Assembly (NCBI GenBank): GCA_028753945.1
Contig: JAPNXP010000002.1
Coordinates: 2,604,001 to 2,668,000, forward strand
Reading direction: 5' to 3'
From: Hexactinellida sp. DTS-2022
Lineage: Eukaryota > Porifera > Hexactinellida
Length of the DNA stretch: 64,000 nucleotides
Shown here: positions 42,580 through 53,039 of the stretch, piece after piece
Layout: each line of letters opens with the position of its first letter
Position numbering within the stretch: position 1 is the first letter of the stretch
Position numbers and translations under genes: made by a program
Notes under the pieces: generated by a model
Database searches by the model: none
The model's input: only the letters and a program-made list of their open reading frames with translations
What the model was told of the DNA's origin: nothing

Positions 42580-44740
42580 GCTCATAAAAGAATGTTGATT
42601 GAGTTAGTGGTGTTTTAGTGTCACTGTCAGGACACTTTTGATGATAAATACTTCATATCATCAAAAGAAACAACTGGTAAACGTCCTTAAACCATTCATT
42701 AATTAATTATGTAGTTTTTGACAGTCATTACACACAATAATTGCTTTTTCTCGTTATTAGGCTCATAAATGAATGTTGATTGAGTTAGTGGAGTTTCCGT
42801 GGCACTGTTAGGACACCTTTGATGATAAATACATCATATCATCAAAAGAAACAACTGGTAACGCCCGTAAACCATTCATTTATCATTTTGATAGTTTTTG
42901 CAGTCATTGCACACAAAAATAGGTTTTTCTCGTTATTAGACTGGTAAATGAATATTGATTGAGTTAGTGGTGTTTAGTGGCACCTTTAGGACACCTTTGT
43001 TGATAAATACTTTTTATAATCAAACGAAACAACTGGAAACGTCCTTAAACCATTAATATATCAATTTGGGAGTTTTTGAAAGTCAATGCACTCCAAACTT
43101 GGTTTTACTCGTTATTTGGCACTTAATTGAATGTAAATTGAGTGAGTGGTGTTTCAGTGGCACTGTTAGGACAAATTTGATGATAAATATATCATATCAT
43201 CAAAAGAAACAACTGGTAACGCCCGTAAACCATTCATTTATCATTTTGATAGTTTTACAGTCATTGCACACAAAAATTGCTTTTTCTCGTTTTTAGGCTG
43301 GTAAATGAATGTTGATTGAGTTAGTGGTGTTTTAGTGGCACTGTTAGGACAATTTTGTTGATAAATACTTCATATCATCAAAAGAAACATCTGGAAAACG
43401 TCCTTAAACCATTCATTAATTATTTTGGTAGTTTTTGACATTCATTGCACACAGAAATTGCTTTTTCTCGTTATTAGGCTCATAAATGAATGTTGATTGA
43501 TTTAGTGGTGTTTTAGTGGCACTGTTAGGACACTTTTGTTGATAAATACTTCATATCATCAAAAGAAACATCTGGTAAACGTCCTTAAACCATTCATTAA
43601 TTATTTTGGTAGTTTTTGACAGTCATGCACACAAAAATTGGTTTTTCTCGTTATTAGGCTCATAAATGAATGTTGATTGAGTTAGTGGTGTTTTAGTGGC
43701 ACTGTTAGGACACATTTGATGATAAATACATCATATCATCAAAAGTAACAACTGGTAACGTCCGTAAACCATTCATTTATCATTTTGGAAATTATTGACA
43801 GTCATTCCACACAAAATTTGGTTTTTCTCGTTTTTAGGCTCTTAAATGAATGTTGATTGAGTTAGTGGTGTTTTAGTGGCACTGTTAGGACACTTTTATT
43901 GATAAATACTTCATATCATCAAAAGAAACATCTGGTAAACGTCCTTAAACCATTCAAAAATAATTTTGCTAGTTTTTGGCAGTCATTGCACACAAAAATT
44001 GGTTTTTCTCGTTATTAGTCTCTTAAATGAATGTAAATTGAGTGAATTATGTTTCAGTGGCATTGTTAGGACACTTGTGAAGATAAATACTTCATATCAT
44101 CCAACGAAACTACTAGAAACGTCCTTAAACAACGAATTATCAATTTGGGAGTTGTTGACCGTCATTGCTCTCAAAAATTGCTTTTTCTCGTTATTAGGTT
44201 CTTAAATGAATGTTGATTGAGTTAGTGGAGTTTCAGTGGCACTGTTAGGACACTTTTGATGATAAATACTTCATATAATCAAATGAAACTAATGGAAACG
44301 TCCTTAAGCCATTAAGTTATAAATTTGGAAGTTTTTGATAGTCATTGCACACAAAAATTGCTTTTTCTTGTTATTAGGCCCTTAAATGAATGTTGTTTGA
44401 GTTAGTGGAGTTTCAGTGGCACTGTTAGGACACTTTTGATCATAAATACTTCATATCATCAAATGAAACTACTGTAAACGTCCTTAAGCCATTAATTTAA
44501 CAATTTGGAAGTTTTTGACAGTTATTGCACACAAAAATTGCTTTTTCTCGATATTAGGTTCTTAAATGAATGTTGATTGAGTTAGTGGAGTTGCAGTGGC
44601 ACTGGTAGGACACTTTTGTTGATAAATACTTCATATCATCAAAAGAAACATCTGGTAAACGTCCTTAAACAATTTATTAATTATTTTGGTAGTTTTTGAC
44701 AGTCATTGCACACAAAAATTGGTTTTTCTCGTTGTTAGGC
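42580..44740 (+). repeat. 12-monomer HOR, unit 3
   Basis: About 2160 bp. Relative to unit 2 it lacks one monomer. Near 42670 the AACTGGTAA of one monomer is joined to the ACGTCCTTAAACC of the next, fusing two monomers in register. The parallel ends near 44740 at TCGTTGTTAGGCTCG, the right limit of the homogeneous HOR core. Confidence 0.88.
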
Positions 44741-45134
44741 TCGAAAATGAATGTTGATTGAGTTAGTGGTGTTTTAGTGGCATCGTTAGGACACTTTTGA
44801 TGATTAATACTTCATATCATGAAAAGAAACAACTGGAAACGTCGTTAAACCATTATTTATCATTTGGTAGTTTCTGACAGTCATTGCGCACAAAAATTGG
44901 TTTTTCTCGATTTTAGGCACTTAAATGAATGTAAATTGAGTGAGTGGAGTTTCAGTGGCATTGTTAGGAGACTTCTGAAGATAAATACATTATATCATCA
45001 AAAGAAACAACTGGAAACGTCCTTAAACCATTAATTAATCAATTTGGTAGTTTTTCACTGTCAATGCCTTCAAATATTGGTTTTTCTATATATTAGGCTC
45101 TTAAATGAATGTAGATTCAGTGAGTGGTATTTAA
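44741..45134 (+). repeat. Diverged satellite transition
   Basis: About two monomers carrying many private changes (GGCATCGTTAGG, CATGAAAAGAAAC, CAATGCCTTCAAATATTGG). They resemble the older layer right of E1 more than the HORs to the left. The satellite stops at GGTATTTAA, where E1 begins. Confidence 0.8.
45131..45134. other. Left target-site copy of E1 (TTAA)
   Basis: TTAA directly before the left terminus of E1. The uninterrupted monomer reads GTGTTTCAGTGG here, so the ancestral four bases are TTCA. The matching right copy is TTCA at 46535-46538. A 4-bp duplication with one later substitution fits, and so does insertion at a non-canonical TTCA. Confidence 0.5.
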
Positions 45135-45151
45135 CGCGATTTCAGCCTAAA
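45135..45151. repeat. E1 left terminal inverted repeat
   Basis: CGCGATTTCAGCCTAAA. It pairs with 46518-46534 on the opposite strand at 14 of 17 positions and begins immediately after the four-base target copy. Confidence 0.6.
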
Positions 45152-45949
45152 TGAATGGAGTGAGTATATACAACACACTACACGCTGATCCTAGTAAGCT
45201 AATATTTTCAGTTCTATACCGGGTATATATGTAAGCTATTTTAAGACTGCTAGCGCTCTAATATAAGGCTTCTAAGTACTGATTTTTTTTGAAATTCTAT
45301 ATTTAAGCTCCCAAAGAGAATAATATAGTACCAAAAGCTTAGTTCTGAAGAATTGAAAAAGATTACAAGGATCTGAATCACTCTAATCCATTCTACTACA
45401 TCCCCTTGAGATTAGCTAGGAAAGTCCTAATATTAAAAAGTCAAATTTTTCGTCGGGATTGCTCCATTTTAGAAAAAACGGACGGTTTTCCCACATTTGA
45501 GCCACATTCTTGCTCCCAAAGGTGTCTAGATTTTAATTAAGTACGAAATCGGACAATCCGAACTGTAGCAGGTCTAAGTATACTTATTATGGTGCTATAT
45601 TCCAAATCTCAGCGATAAAACTTCAAAAAGTTCCCCAAAACTAAGCTTTGAAATAGTGGCATGCTATAATTAGTTACGGTGGTCTTCAAGTGGCAGAGAG
45701 GATTTTCGACACGTCTACAGCGAAGAATATTGATTCGGGAAGGAATTAAAATCGGCCATCTTGCTGGAATTCAATCACTAATAGTGTCTGAAAGTTAGAA
45801 CTAAGCTCCAGTTAGCTTTTGAATTTGGATTTTCTCAATTATGATGATTACATGACACTCCTTATATGGGCATTCGAGATTATTAGCAAGGTAACCATTT
45901 GGTTTTGAGTGATTTTTGACTTTGCAATGATTTAGAAATGATATATCAA

Positions 45950-46135
45950 TGTGATTAGGAATTTAGAGCTTAGCTCTAGAGTCTCCCGTTTAGGAGATAC
46001 AAATTTGCATGTGTCATCAAAATTGGTCACATTCACACTACCATATAGGGCAATCTCGAAAACGGTGCGTCCTAGGCTCACAAAATGTATTATTCACATA
46101 TGGGAAACCATGTGTTCTGATCATTTTTCACTAGT
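45950..46135 (+). repeat. Core shared with E2 (opposite orientation)
   Basis: Collinear blocks match the reverse complement of 47738-47927. They are TGTGATTAGGAATTTAG with GCTCTAGAG; TCATCAAAATTGGTCACATT; CATATAGGG; and TCACAAAATGTATTAT followed by GGAAACC. Identity is patchy, roughly two bases in three by eye. This suggests that E1 and E2 descend from related elements and lie in opposite orientations. Confidence 0.55.
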
Positions 46136-46517
46136 CTTACTTGAATTTATCTCTTTTCCTCTCTGAGTTACAAATTAGTTAAGAATCCGTACCCTGAAGA
46201 CCGCCGAAGGGCTATAACTTTTGCAATTTCCACTTTTATCTAAAAAATTTTGTTGAGTTGTGCAAAAATTTTGTCAGACTATCATATGTCTGAATATTGA
46301 ATCGTTGTAAATACAATAAATAGTTATTTTAACGTGGGCAACACCTTTGGAGTTATAAAACCGCGTTATAATATTAAAAGCTGCTCTACTAAAACAGTTA
46401 TAACTCTGGAAATAATGATCGGATCGATGAAAACCCAAGTCCCATCGATAGATACCATCCTTCCGCAGTGTCTGTAAAAATATCGTAAAAATCGGTGAAA
46501 TTTTAATTCCTTATTAT

Positions 46518-46534
46518 TTTGGGCCGAAATAGCG
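46518..46534. repeat. E1 right terminal inverted repeat
   Basis: TTTGGGCCGAAATAGCG, the partner of 45135-45151. Satellite resumes directly after it with TTCAGTGGCATTG. Confidence 0.6.
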
Positions 46535-46983
46535 TTCAGTGGCATTGTTATGATAATTTGGATGATAAATACTTCATATCATCAAAAGAACAACTGGAAA
46601 CGTCGTTAAACCATTATTTATCATTTTGGTAGTTTCTGACAGTCATTGCGCACAAAGATTGGTTTTTCTCGATATTAGGCTCTTCAATGAATGTTAATTG
46701 AGTTAGTGGAGATTCAGTGGCAATATTAGGACACTTTTGACTATAAATACTTCTTATCATCAAAAGAAACAATGGAAACTAGTACCTTAAACCACTAATT
46801 TATCAACTTTGGATTTTTTGTTTTGTCATTGCTTCAATAAATGGTCTTTCTCGATATTTTTATCTTAAATGATTGTTAATAGAGTTACTGGAGTTTCAGT
46901 GGCACTATTAGGACACTTTTTACAATACATACTAATTATCATGAAATGAAACAACTTGAAACTACCCAAAACCACTAATTTAA
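46535..46983 (+). repeat. Satellite fragment between E1 and E2
   Basis: About 2.5 diverged monomers in the same orientation and phase as the main array, continuing exactly where E1 interrupted it. It contains AACTAGTACC-type rearranged bases and monomers of the CTAATTATCATGAAATG class, also seen near 51040, 57490 and 63170. It ends at the TTAA used by E2. Confidence 0.9.
46980..46983. other. Left TTAA target-site duplication of E2
   Basis: TTAA, repeated at 48578-48581. Uninterrupted paralogues read CTAATTTAACAATTT at 48937-48940 and 51087-51090, proving that a single TTAA was the target. Confidence 0.88.
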
Positions 46984-46998
46984 GGCCCCTCTTTGGTT
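46984..46998. repeat. E2 left terminal inverted repeat
   Basis: GGCCCCTCTTTGGTT, the exact reverse complement of 48563-48577. The next bases (TATTTTGAA against AATTTGGAA) extend the repeat imperfectly. Confidence 0.88.
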
Positions 46999-47517
46999 TA
47001 TTTTGAATTTTTTAAATAATTGAGTTTATTTGGTTATATTAGTTATTATACTCGGGAGGATAATATAGAAAATTTGACTTAATTCTGACGACAATTGAGC
47101 TCACTATGGCAGTGTGAAATTGGGAAATGTCTGTTATATGGCCAAATTCAGAGTATTAAAATTTACGGCCACACAATGCTGGTCAGATAAATTGAGATTC
47201 GATTGTTTTTGGATAGTACACCATAAAGAATAGCCACATAGAAAATTTTAGGTGAATCTGACCATTAGTTTTGCTGTAGAGACCATTATAAGATCCAGGA
47301 ATGTGAAGGACATCATGGAGGGTGACTTTTTCAAATGGAATAAAAGGTTTGTAGGCTCGCACTGACATAATTTGTTTTCAATTTCGTTGTTATTTATGCA
47401 AAAGTTTATTTGCATATCTACTTAGGTTGTAAACCAAAATTTTCACAATTCCAAAAATTAAGTTCGGAGTTATAGTCATTTTAAGTCACATTTGGACTGT
47501 GAAGGTGCATAGTCTGA

Positions 47518-47640
47518 CTTCAAAGGGCTGTAACTCTGAAAGTTTGCATTGTAAAGTTTAGATCAAGGTTCATTCCCAAATTAAATATATATTCATTAGT
47601 TTGCACTAGGTTTCAAACAATTTGCATAAAAACTGTGAAC
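47518..47640 (+). repeat. Degenerate third copy of the E2 foldback arm
   Basis: GACTTCAAAGGGCTGTAACT, AAAGTTTGCAT, TTCATTAGTTTGCAC and AGGTTTCAAACAATTTG align in order with the right foldback arm and its flank at about 48257-48380. The match is direct, more diverged than the two arms are from each other, and lacks the middle ATCATCCCGAATTAC segment. Confidence 0.6.
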
Positions 47641-47737
47641 GCTTTAGCATTTTAAACTTTCTGACCTTTCAACTCATTGGGTGGTCCTTTCACATCTCTA
47701 TTTTGAATCTCAGAAACCCGATGGCCAATAAATAAAA

Positions 47738-47927
47738 TTTTGAGTGCAAAATGCTCGCAATACCCGGTTTCCTATCCCTCCATAATACATTTTATGACCC
47801 TAACTCGCATAATATTTCCAAATGACCATATATGGGCATAAAATGTGACCATTTTTTGATGATTTAGCATATTTTTTCTCGATAATTATAAACTCTAGAG
47901 CTTAGCACTAAATTTCCAATCACATCC
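47738..47927 (-). repeat. E2 core related to E1
   Basis: The reverse strand carries blocks collinear with 45950-46135 of E1, ending in TGTGATTGGAAATTTAG and AAGCTCTAGAG. See the E1 core entry. Confidence 0.55.
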
Positions 47928-48058
47928 ATGTAATATTACAAACCCATTAGATTACCAATTGAAACCATTTTCGAAAAGATTGCTATCCTATATATTCACC
48001 GGAATACGCTCATAATAGTGTGGAAAGTAAATTAAAAATACATAATATTAAATACACA

Positions 48059-48172
48059 TTTGGTTCATGTTTTCTCAAATTTGGTCCAAATTGTTTGAAA
48101 CCAAGTCTAAACTAATGAGGACATATGTAATTCGGGATGATTTTTCAAACTAACCTCTAGCAGACAAACTTT
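48059..48172. repeat. E2 foldback, left arm
   Basis: The reverse complement matches 48280-48394 at about nine positions in ten. Long exact stretches include CTAGAGGTTAGTTTG, AAAAATCATCCCGAATTAC and GGTTTCAAACAATTTGGAC. The arms are separated by about 107 bases. As RNA this would form a long imperfect hairpin. Confidence 0.88.
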
Positions 48173-48279
48173 CCGAATTCTATATCTTTGAAGTTCGACT
48201 TGGACAGCAAGATTTTCGTAATTCGTCAAATAATGCAAAATTGGCAGTCGAAACGTGACTTCATAGGGCTATAACTCTC

Positions 48280-48394
48280 AAAGTTTGGATGCTAGAGGTT
48301 AGTTTGAAAAATCATCCCGAATTACTCATGTCCTCATCAGTTTAGAATTGGTTTCAAACAATTTGGACAAAATTTGAGAAAAACTGAACCAAAA
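48280..48394. repeat. E2 foldback, right arm
   Basis: Partner of 48059-48172. It follows GGGCTATAACTCTC, a motif also present in E1 (46208 area) and near 47526. About ten mismatches over 115 bases. Confidence 0.88.
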
Positions 48395-48562
48395 GTATAT
48401 TTATTTTAATTGAAAATTGACCTTTTCATGATGATACACACATTCCTCAGCACTAAACAGGTGATAATTGCAAAAGTAGGGCGCAGATTCACTTGAAATT
48501 TTCAATGTATCTATACTTCACTGGGTACTACACGAAAACAGTCTTATCTCAATTTCCAAATT

Positions 48563-48577
48563 AACCAAAGAGGGGCC
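48563..48577. repeat. E2 right terminal inverted repeat
   Basis: AACCAAAGAGGGGCC, the exact partner of the left terminus, followed immediately by the duplicated TTAA (48578-48581). Confidence 0.88.
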
Positions 48578-50491
48578 TTAACAATTTAGGAGTTCTTTCA
48601 CTTTCATTGCTTCGCAAAATGGTTTTTCTCGATATTAGTCTCTTAAATGAATGCTAATTGAGTTAATGGAGTTTTAGTGTCACTTTTAGGACACCTTTGA
48701 CTATAAACTCTTAATATCATCGAAAGAAACAACTGGAAACGTCCTTAAATCATTGATTTATCAATTTGGGAGTTTTTGACTGTCATTGCATACGAAAATT
48801 GGTTTTTCTCGTTTTTAGGCTCTTAAATGAATGAATATTGAGTGAGTGGTGTTTCAGTGGCATTGTTAGGATAATTTGGATGATAAATACATCATATCAT
48901 CAAAAGAACCACTGGAAAGTACCTTCAACCGCTAATTTAACAATTTCGGAGTTCTTTCACTTTCATTGCTTCGCAAAATGGTTTTTCTCGATATTAGTCT
49001 CTTAAATGAATGCTAACTGAGTTAATGGAGTTTTAGTGGCACTTTTAGTACACCTTTGACGATAAATACTTCTTATCATCAAAAGAAACGACTGGAAACG
49101 TCGTTAAACCATTATTATACATTTTGGAAGTTTCTGACAGTCATTGCGAACAAAAATTGGTTTTTCTCGATATTAGGCTCTTAAATGAATGTAAATTCAG
49201 TGAGTGGTGTTTCAGTGGCCCTGTTAGGACACATTTTACGATAAATACTTCTTATCATCAGAAGAAACAACTAGAATCGTCCTTTACCCATTAATTTATC
49301 AATTTGTGAGTTTTTGACAGTCATTGCACTCAAAAATTGTTTTTTCTCGATTTTAGGCTCTTAAATGAATGTAATTGAGCGAGTAGAGTATACGTGGTAT
49401 TGTTAGGACACTTCAGAAGATAAATACATCGTATCATCCAACGAAACAACTGGAAACGTCCTTAAACCAATAATTAATCAATTTGGGAGTTTTTGAAAGT
49501 CATTGCACTCGGAAATTGGTTTTTCTCGATATTAGGCTCTGAAATGAATGGAAATTGACTGAGTGGTGTCTCAGTGGCACTGTTAGGACACTTTTGATGA
49601 TAAATACTTAATATCATAAAAAGAAACAACTGGTAACGTCCTTATACATTCATTTATCATTTTGGTAGTTTTTGAACGTCATTGCACACGAAAATTGTTT
49701 TTTCTCTATATTTGGCACATAAATGAAAGATCCTTGAGTTAGTGGTGTTTCAGTGGCACTGTTAGGACACTTTTGTTGATAAATACTTCATATCATCAAA
49801 AGAAACAACTAGTAAACGTCCTTAAACCATTCATTAATTATTTTGGTAGTTTTTGACAGACATTGCACACAAAAATTGTTTTTGTCTATTATAGGCTCTT
49901 AAATGAATGTAAATTGAGTGAGTGGAGTTTCAGTGGCATTGTTAGGAGACTTCTGAAGTTAAATACATCTTATCATCAAAAGAAACAACCTCGAAGCGTC
50001 GTTAAACCATTATTTATCATTTTGTTAGTTTCTGACAGTCATTGGGCACATAAATTGGTTTTTCTCGATATTAGGTTCTAAATGAATGTAAATTCAGTGA
50101 GTGGTGTTCTATGGCCCTGTTAGGACACTTTTGATGATAAATACTTCTTATCATCAAAGAAACAACTGGAATCGTCCTTTACCGATTAATTTATCAATTT
50201 GTGAGTTTTTGACAGTCATTGCACTCAAAAATTGTTTTTTCTCGATTTTAGGCTCTTCAATGAATGTAAATTGAGTGAGTAGAGTTTCCGTGGCATTGTT
50301 AGGACACTTCTGAAGATAAATAGATCTTATCATCCAACGAAACAACTGGAATTGTCCTTAAACCATTAATTTATCAATTTGGAGTTTTTGAAACTCATTG
50401 CACTCCAAAATTGGTTTTTCTCGATTTTAAGCTCTTAAATGAATGTAAATTGAGTGAGTGGAGTTTCAGTGGCATTGTTAGGAGACTTCTG

Positions 50492-50507
50492 AAGATAAAT
50501 ACATCTT
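50492..50507. repeat. Representative alternative inner dyad
   Basis: AAGAT-AAATAC-ATCTT: two 5-bp arms with a 6-nt spacer. In the common class the same place reads ATGAT-AAATAC-ATCAT. The second base of the left arm and the fourth of the right arm have changed together (T to A, A to T), so pairing is kept. The form recurs in many monomers of this layer, for example near 49960, 52280, 54433 and 56587. Confidence 0.75.
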
Positions 50508-53039
50508 ATCATCAAAAGAAACAACTGGAAACGTCGTTAAACAATTATTTATCATTTTGGTGGTTTCTGACAGTCATTGCGCACAAAAATTGGTTTTTCT
50601 CGGTATTAGGCTCTAAAATGAATGTAAATTCAGTGAGTGGTGTTTCAGTGGCCCTGTTAGGACACCTTTTACGATAAATACTTCTTATCATCAAGAGAAA
50701 CAACTAGAATCGTCCTTTACCCATTAATTTATCAATTTGTGAGTTTTCACAGTCGATGCACTCAAAAATTGTTTTTTCTCGATTTTAAGCTCTTAAATGA
50801 ATGTGAATTGAGTGATTAGAGTTTCAGTGGCATTGTTAGGAGACTTCTGAAGATAAATACATCTTATCATCCAACGAAACAACTGGAATTGTCCTTAAAC
50901 CATTAATTTATCATTTTGGTAGTTTTTGATCGTCATTGCACACGAAAATTGTTTTTTCTCTATATGAGGCACTTAAATGAAAGAAACTCGAGTTAGTTTT
51001 GTTTCAGTGGCACTGTTAGGACAATTTGGCAATAAATACTAATTATCATGAAATGAAACATCTTGAAACTACCTAAAACCACTAATTTAACAATTTAGAA
51101 GTTCTTTCACTTTCATTGCTTCACAAAATGGTTTTTGTAGATATTAGTCTTTTAAATGAATGCTAATTGAGTTAATGGAGTTTTAGTGTCACTTTTAGTA
51201 CACCTTTGACGATAAATACTTCTTATCATCAAAAGAAACAACTGGAATCGTCCTTTACCGATTAATTTATCAATTTGTGAGTTTTTGACAGTCATTGCAC
51301 TCAAAAATTGTTTTATCTCGATTTAGGCTCTTAAATGAATGTAAATTGAGTGAGTAGAGATTCCGTGGCATTGATAGGACACTTCTGAAGATCAATACAT
51401 CTTATCATTCAACGAAACAACTGGAATTGTCCTTAAACCATTAATTTATCAATTTGGGAGTTTTTGAAACTCATTGCAATCCAAAATTGGTTTTTCTCGA
51501 TTTTAAGCTCTTAAATGAATGTAAATTGAGTGAGTGGAGCTTCAGTGGCATTGTTAGGAGACTTCTGAAGATAAATACATCTTATCATCCAACGAAACAA
51601 CTGGAATCGTCCTTAAACGATTAATTATCAATTTGTGAGTTTTTGAAAGTCATTGCATTCCAAAATTGGTTTTTCTCGATATTAGGCTCTGAAATGAATG
51701 GAAATTGACTGAGTGGTGTCTCAGTGGCACTATTAGGACACTTTTGATGATAAATACTTAATATCATAAAAAGAAACAACTGGTAACGTCCTTATACATT
51801 CATTTATCATTTTGGTAGTTTTGGATCGTCATTGCCTACGAAAATTGTTTTTTCTCTATATTAGGCACTTAAATGAAAGATACTTGAGTTAGTGGTGTTT
51901 CAGTGGCACTGTTAGGACACTTTTGACAATAAAAACTAATTATCATGAAATGAAAAAACATGAAACTTCCGAAAACCACTAATTTATCAATTTCGGAATT
52001 CTTTCACTTTCATTGCTTCACAAAATGGTTGTTCTCGATATTAGGCTTTAAAATGAATGTAAATTCAGTGAGTGGTGTTTCAGTGGCCCTGTTAGGACAC
52101 CTTTTACGATAAATACTTCTTATCATCAAAAGAAACAACTAGAATCGTCCTTTACCCATTAATTCATCAATTTGTGAGTTTTTGACAGTCATTGCACTCA
52201 AAAATTGGTTTTTCTCGATTTTAGGCTCTTAAATGAATGTAATTGAGCGAGTAGAGTATACGTGGCATTGTTAGGACACTTCTGAAGATAAATACATCTT
52301 ATCATCATACGAAACAACTGAAAACGTCCTTAAACCATTAATTAATCAATTTCGGAATTCTTTCACTTTCATTGCTTCACAAAATGGTTGTTCTCGATAT
52401 TAGGCTCTTAAGTGAATGTAAATTGAGTGAGTGGTGTTTCAGTGGCACTGTTGGTATAATTTGAATGAAAATACTTTATATCATCACAAGAAACAACAGG
52501 AAACGTTGTTAAACGATTATTTATCATTTTGCTAGTTTCTGACATTCTTTGCACAGTAATATTCGTTTTTCTCGATATTTGGCTCTTAAATGAATGTAAA
52601 TTCAGTGATTCGTGTTTCAGTGGCCCTGTTAGGCCACCTAAGACAATAAATACTTCCTATCATCAAAAGAAACAACTGGTAACGTCCTTAAACATTCATT
52701 TATCATTTTCGTGGTTTTTGATCGTCATTGCACACGAAATTGATTTTTCTCTATATTAGGCACTTAAATGAAAGATACTTGAGTTAGTGATGTTTCGGTG
52801 GCATTGTTAGGACACTTCTGAAGATAAATACATCTTATCATCAAAATAAACAACTGGTAAACGTCCATAAACCATTATTTATCATTTTGGTAGTTTTTGA
52901 CAGTCATTGCCCTCCAAAATTGGTTTTTCTCGATAATAGGCTCTTCAATAAATGTTATTTGAGTTAGTGGAGTTTCAGTGGCACTGTTAAGACACTTTTG
53001 TTAATAAATAATTCATATCATCAAAAGAAACAACTGGTA

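Larger units (their letters stand above)
1..45134 (+). repeat. Main satellite array, ~180-bp monomer, HOR-rich
   Basis: Uninterrupted head-to-tail satellite of about 250 monomers. Landmarks recur every 177-181 bases in fixed order: TTAAATGAATG, TGATTGAGTTAGTGG, CAGTGGCACTGTTAGGACAC, GATAAATAC, ATCATCAAAAGAAAC, AACGTCCTTAAACC, CAGTCATTGCACAC, TTTTTCTCG, TTATTAGGCTC. All copies lie in the same orientation and I saw no inverted segment. Several monomer classes alternate, for example GTGGTGTTTAGTGGCACC followed by CTTTTTATAATC, or GTAAATTGAGTGAGTGG with ATATCATATGATC. Their order repeats as higher-order units, listed separately. Nothing gene-like is present; recurrent open frames of up to 121 codons are explained by the 180-bp period being divisible by three. 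A centromeric or pericentromeric role is inferred from size and HOR organisation, not shown. Confidence 0.97.
45135..46534. mobile_element. E1: non-autonomous TIR element in satellite
   Basis: A 1400-bp non-satellite block that splits one monomer in register. Its ends form an inverted repeat: CGCGATTTCAGCCTAAA on the left against CGCTATTTCGGCCCAAA read inward from the right, 14 of 17 matching. Four-base target copies (TTAA/TTCA) sit flush outside. No reading frame looks like a transposase; the longest, 71 codons at 45951-46166, resembles nothing I know. It holds motifs of the form GGGCTATAACT and TTATAACTCTGGAAA. A core (about 45950-46135) is related to the opposite strand of E2. Short inverted segments (GGTGGTCTTCAAG near 45678, CTGAAGACCGCC near 46194) suggest a degenerate foldback. 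Class is inferred: a TTAA-type, possibly piggyBac-like, non-autonomous element. Confidence 0.65.
46984..48577. mobile_element. E2: TTAA-flanked foldback element
   Basis: A 1594-bp insertion flanked by TTAA on both sides. The termini are inverted repeats: GGCCCCTCTTTGGTT is identical for 15 bases at both ends, with weaker similarity beyond. TTAA duplication with TIRs is typical of piggyBac-type transposition, although the terminal GGCCCC differs from the CCC-type start of classical piggyBac, so the family is open. Inside are a 114/115-bp foldback at 48059-48394, a degenerate third copy of its arm at 47518-47640, and a core related to E1. There is no transposase-sized frame; the longest is 61 codons on the minus strand (47183-47368) and looks random. 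It is probably non-autonomous and mobilised in trans. Confidence 0.85.

Noticed and set aside
1..45134. CRISPR array
   Set aside because: The repeat is 180 bp, contiguous, with no unique spacers and no cas genes.
45141..45166. Satellite-like CCTAAATGAATGGAGTGAG just inside the left end of E1
   Set aside because: It resembles the CTGAAATGAATGG start of a monomer but is too short and out of phase. E1's inverted termini explain the boundary better, though a small captured satellite fragment is possible.
45951..46166. 71-codon frame in E1
   Set aside because: Shorter than any transposase, no recognisable motif, and within an AT-rich element whose related core in E2 does not keep the frame.
47183..47368. 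61-codon minus-strand frame in E2
   Set aside because: Length is within chance for this composition and no motif is recognisable.
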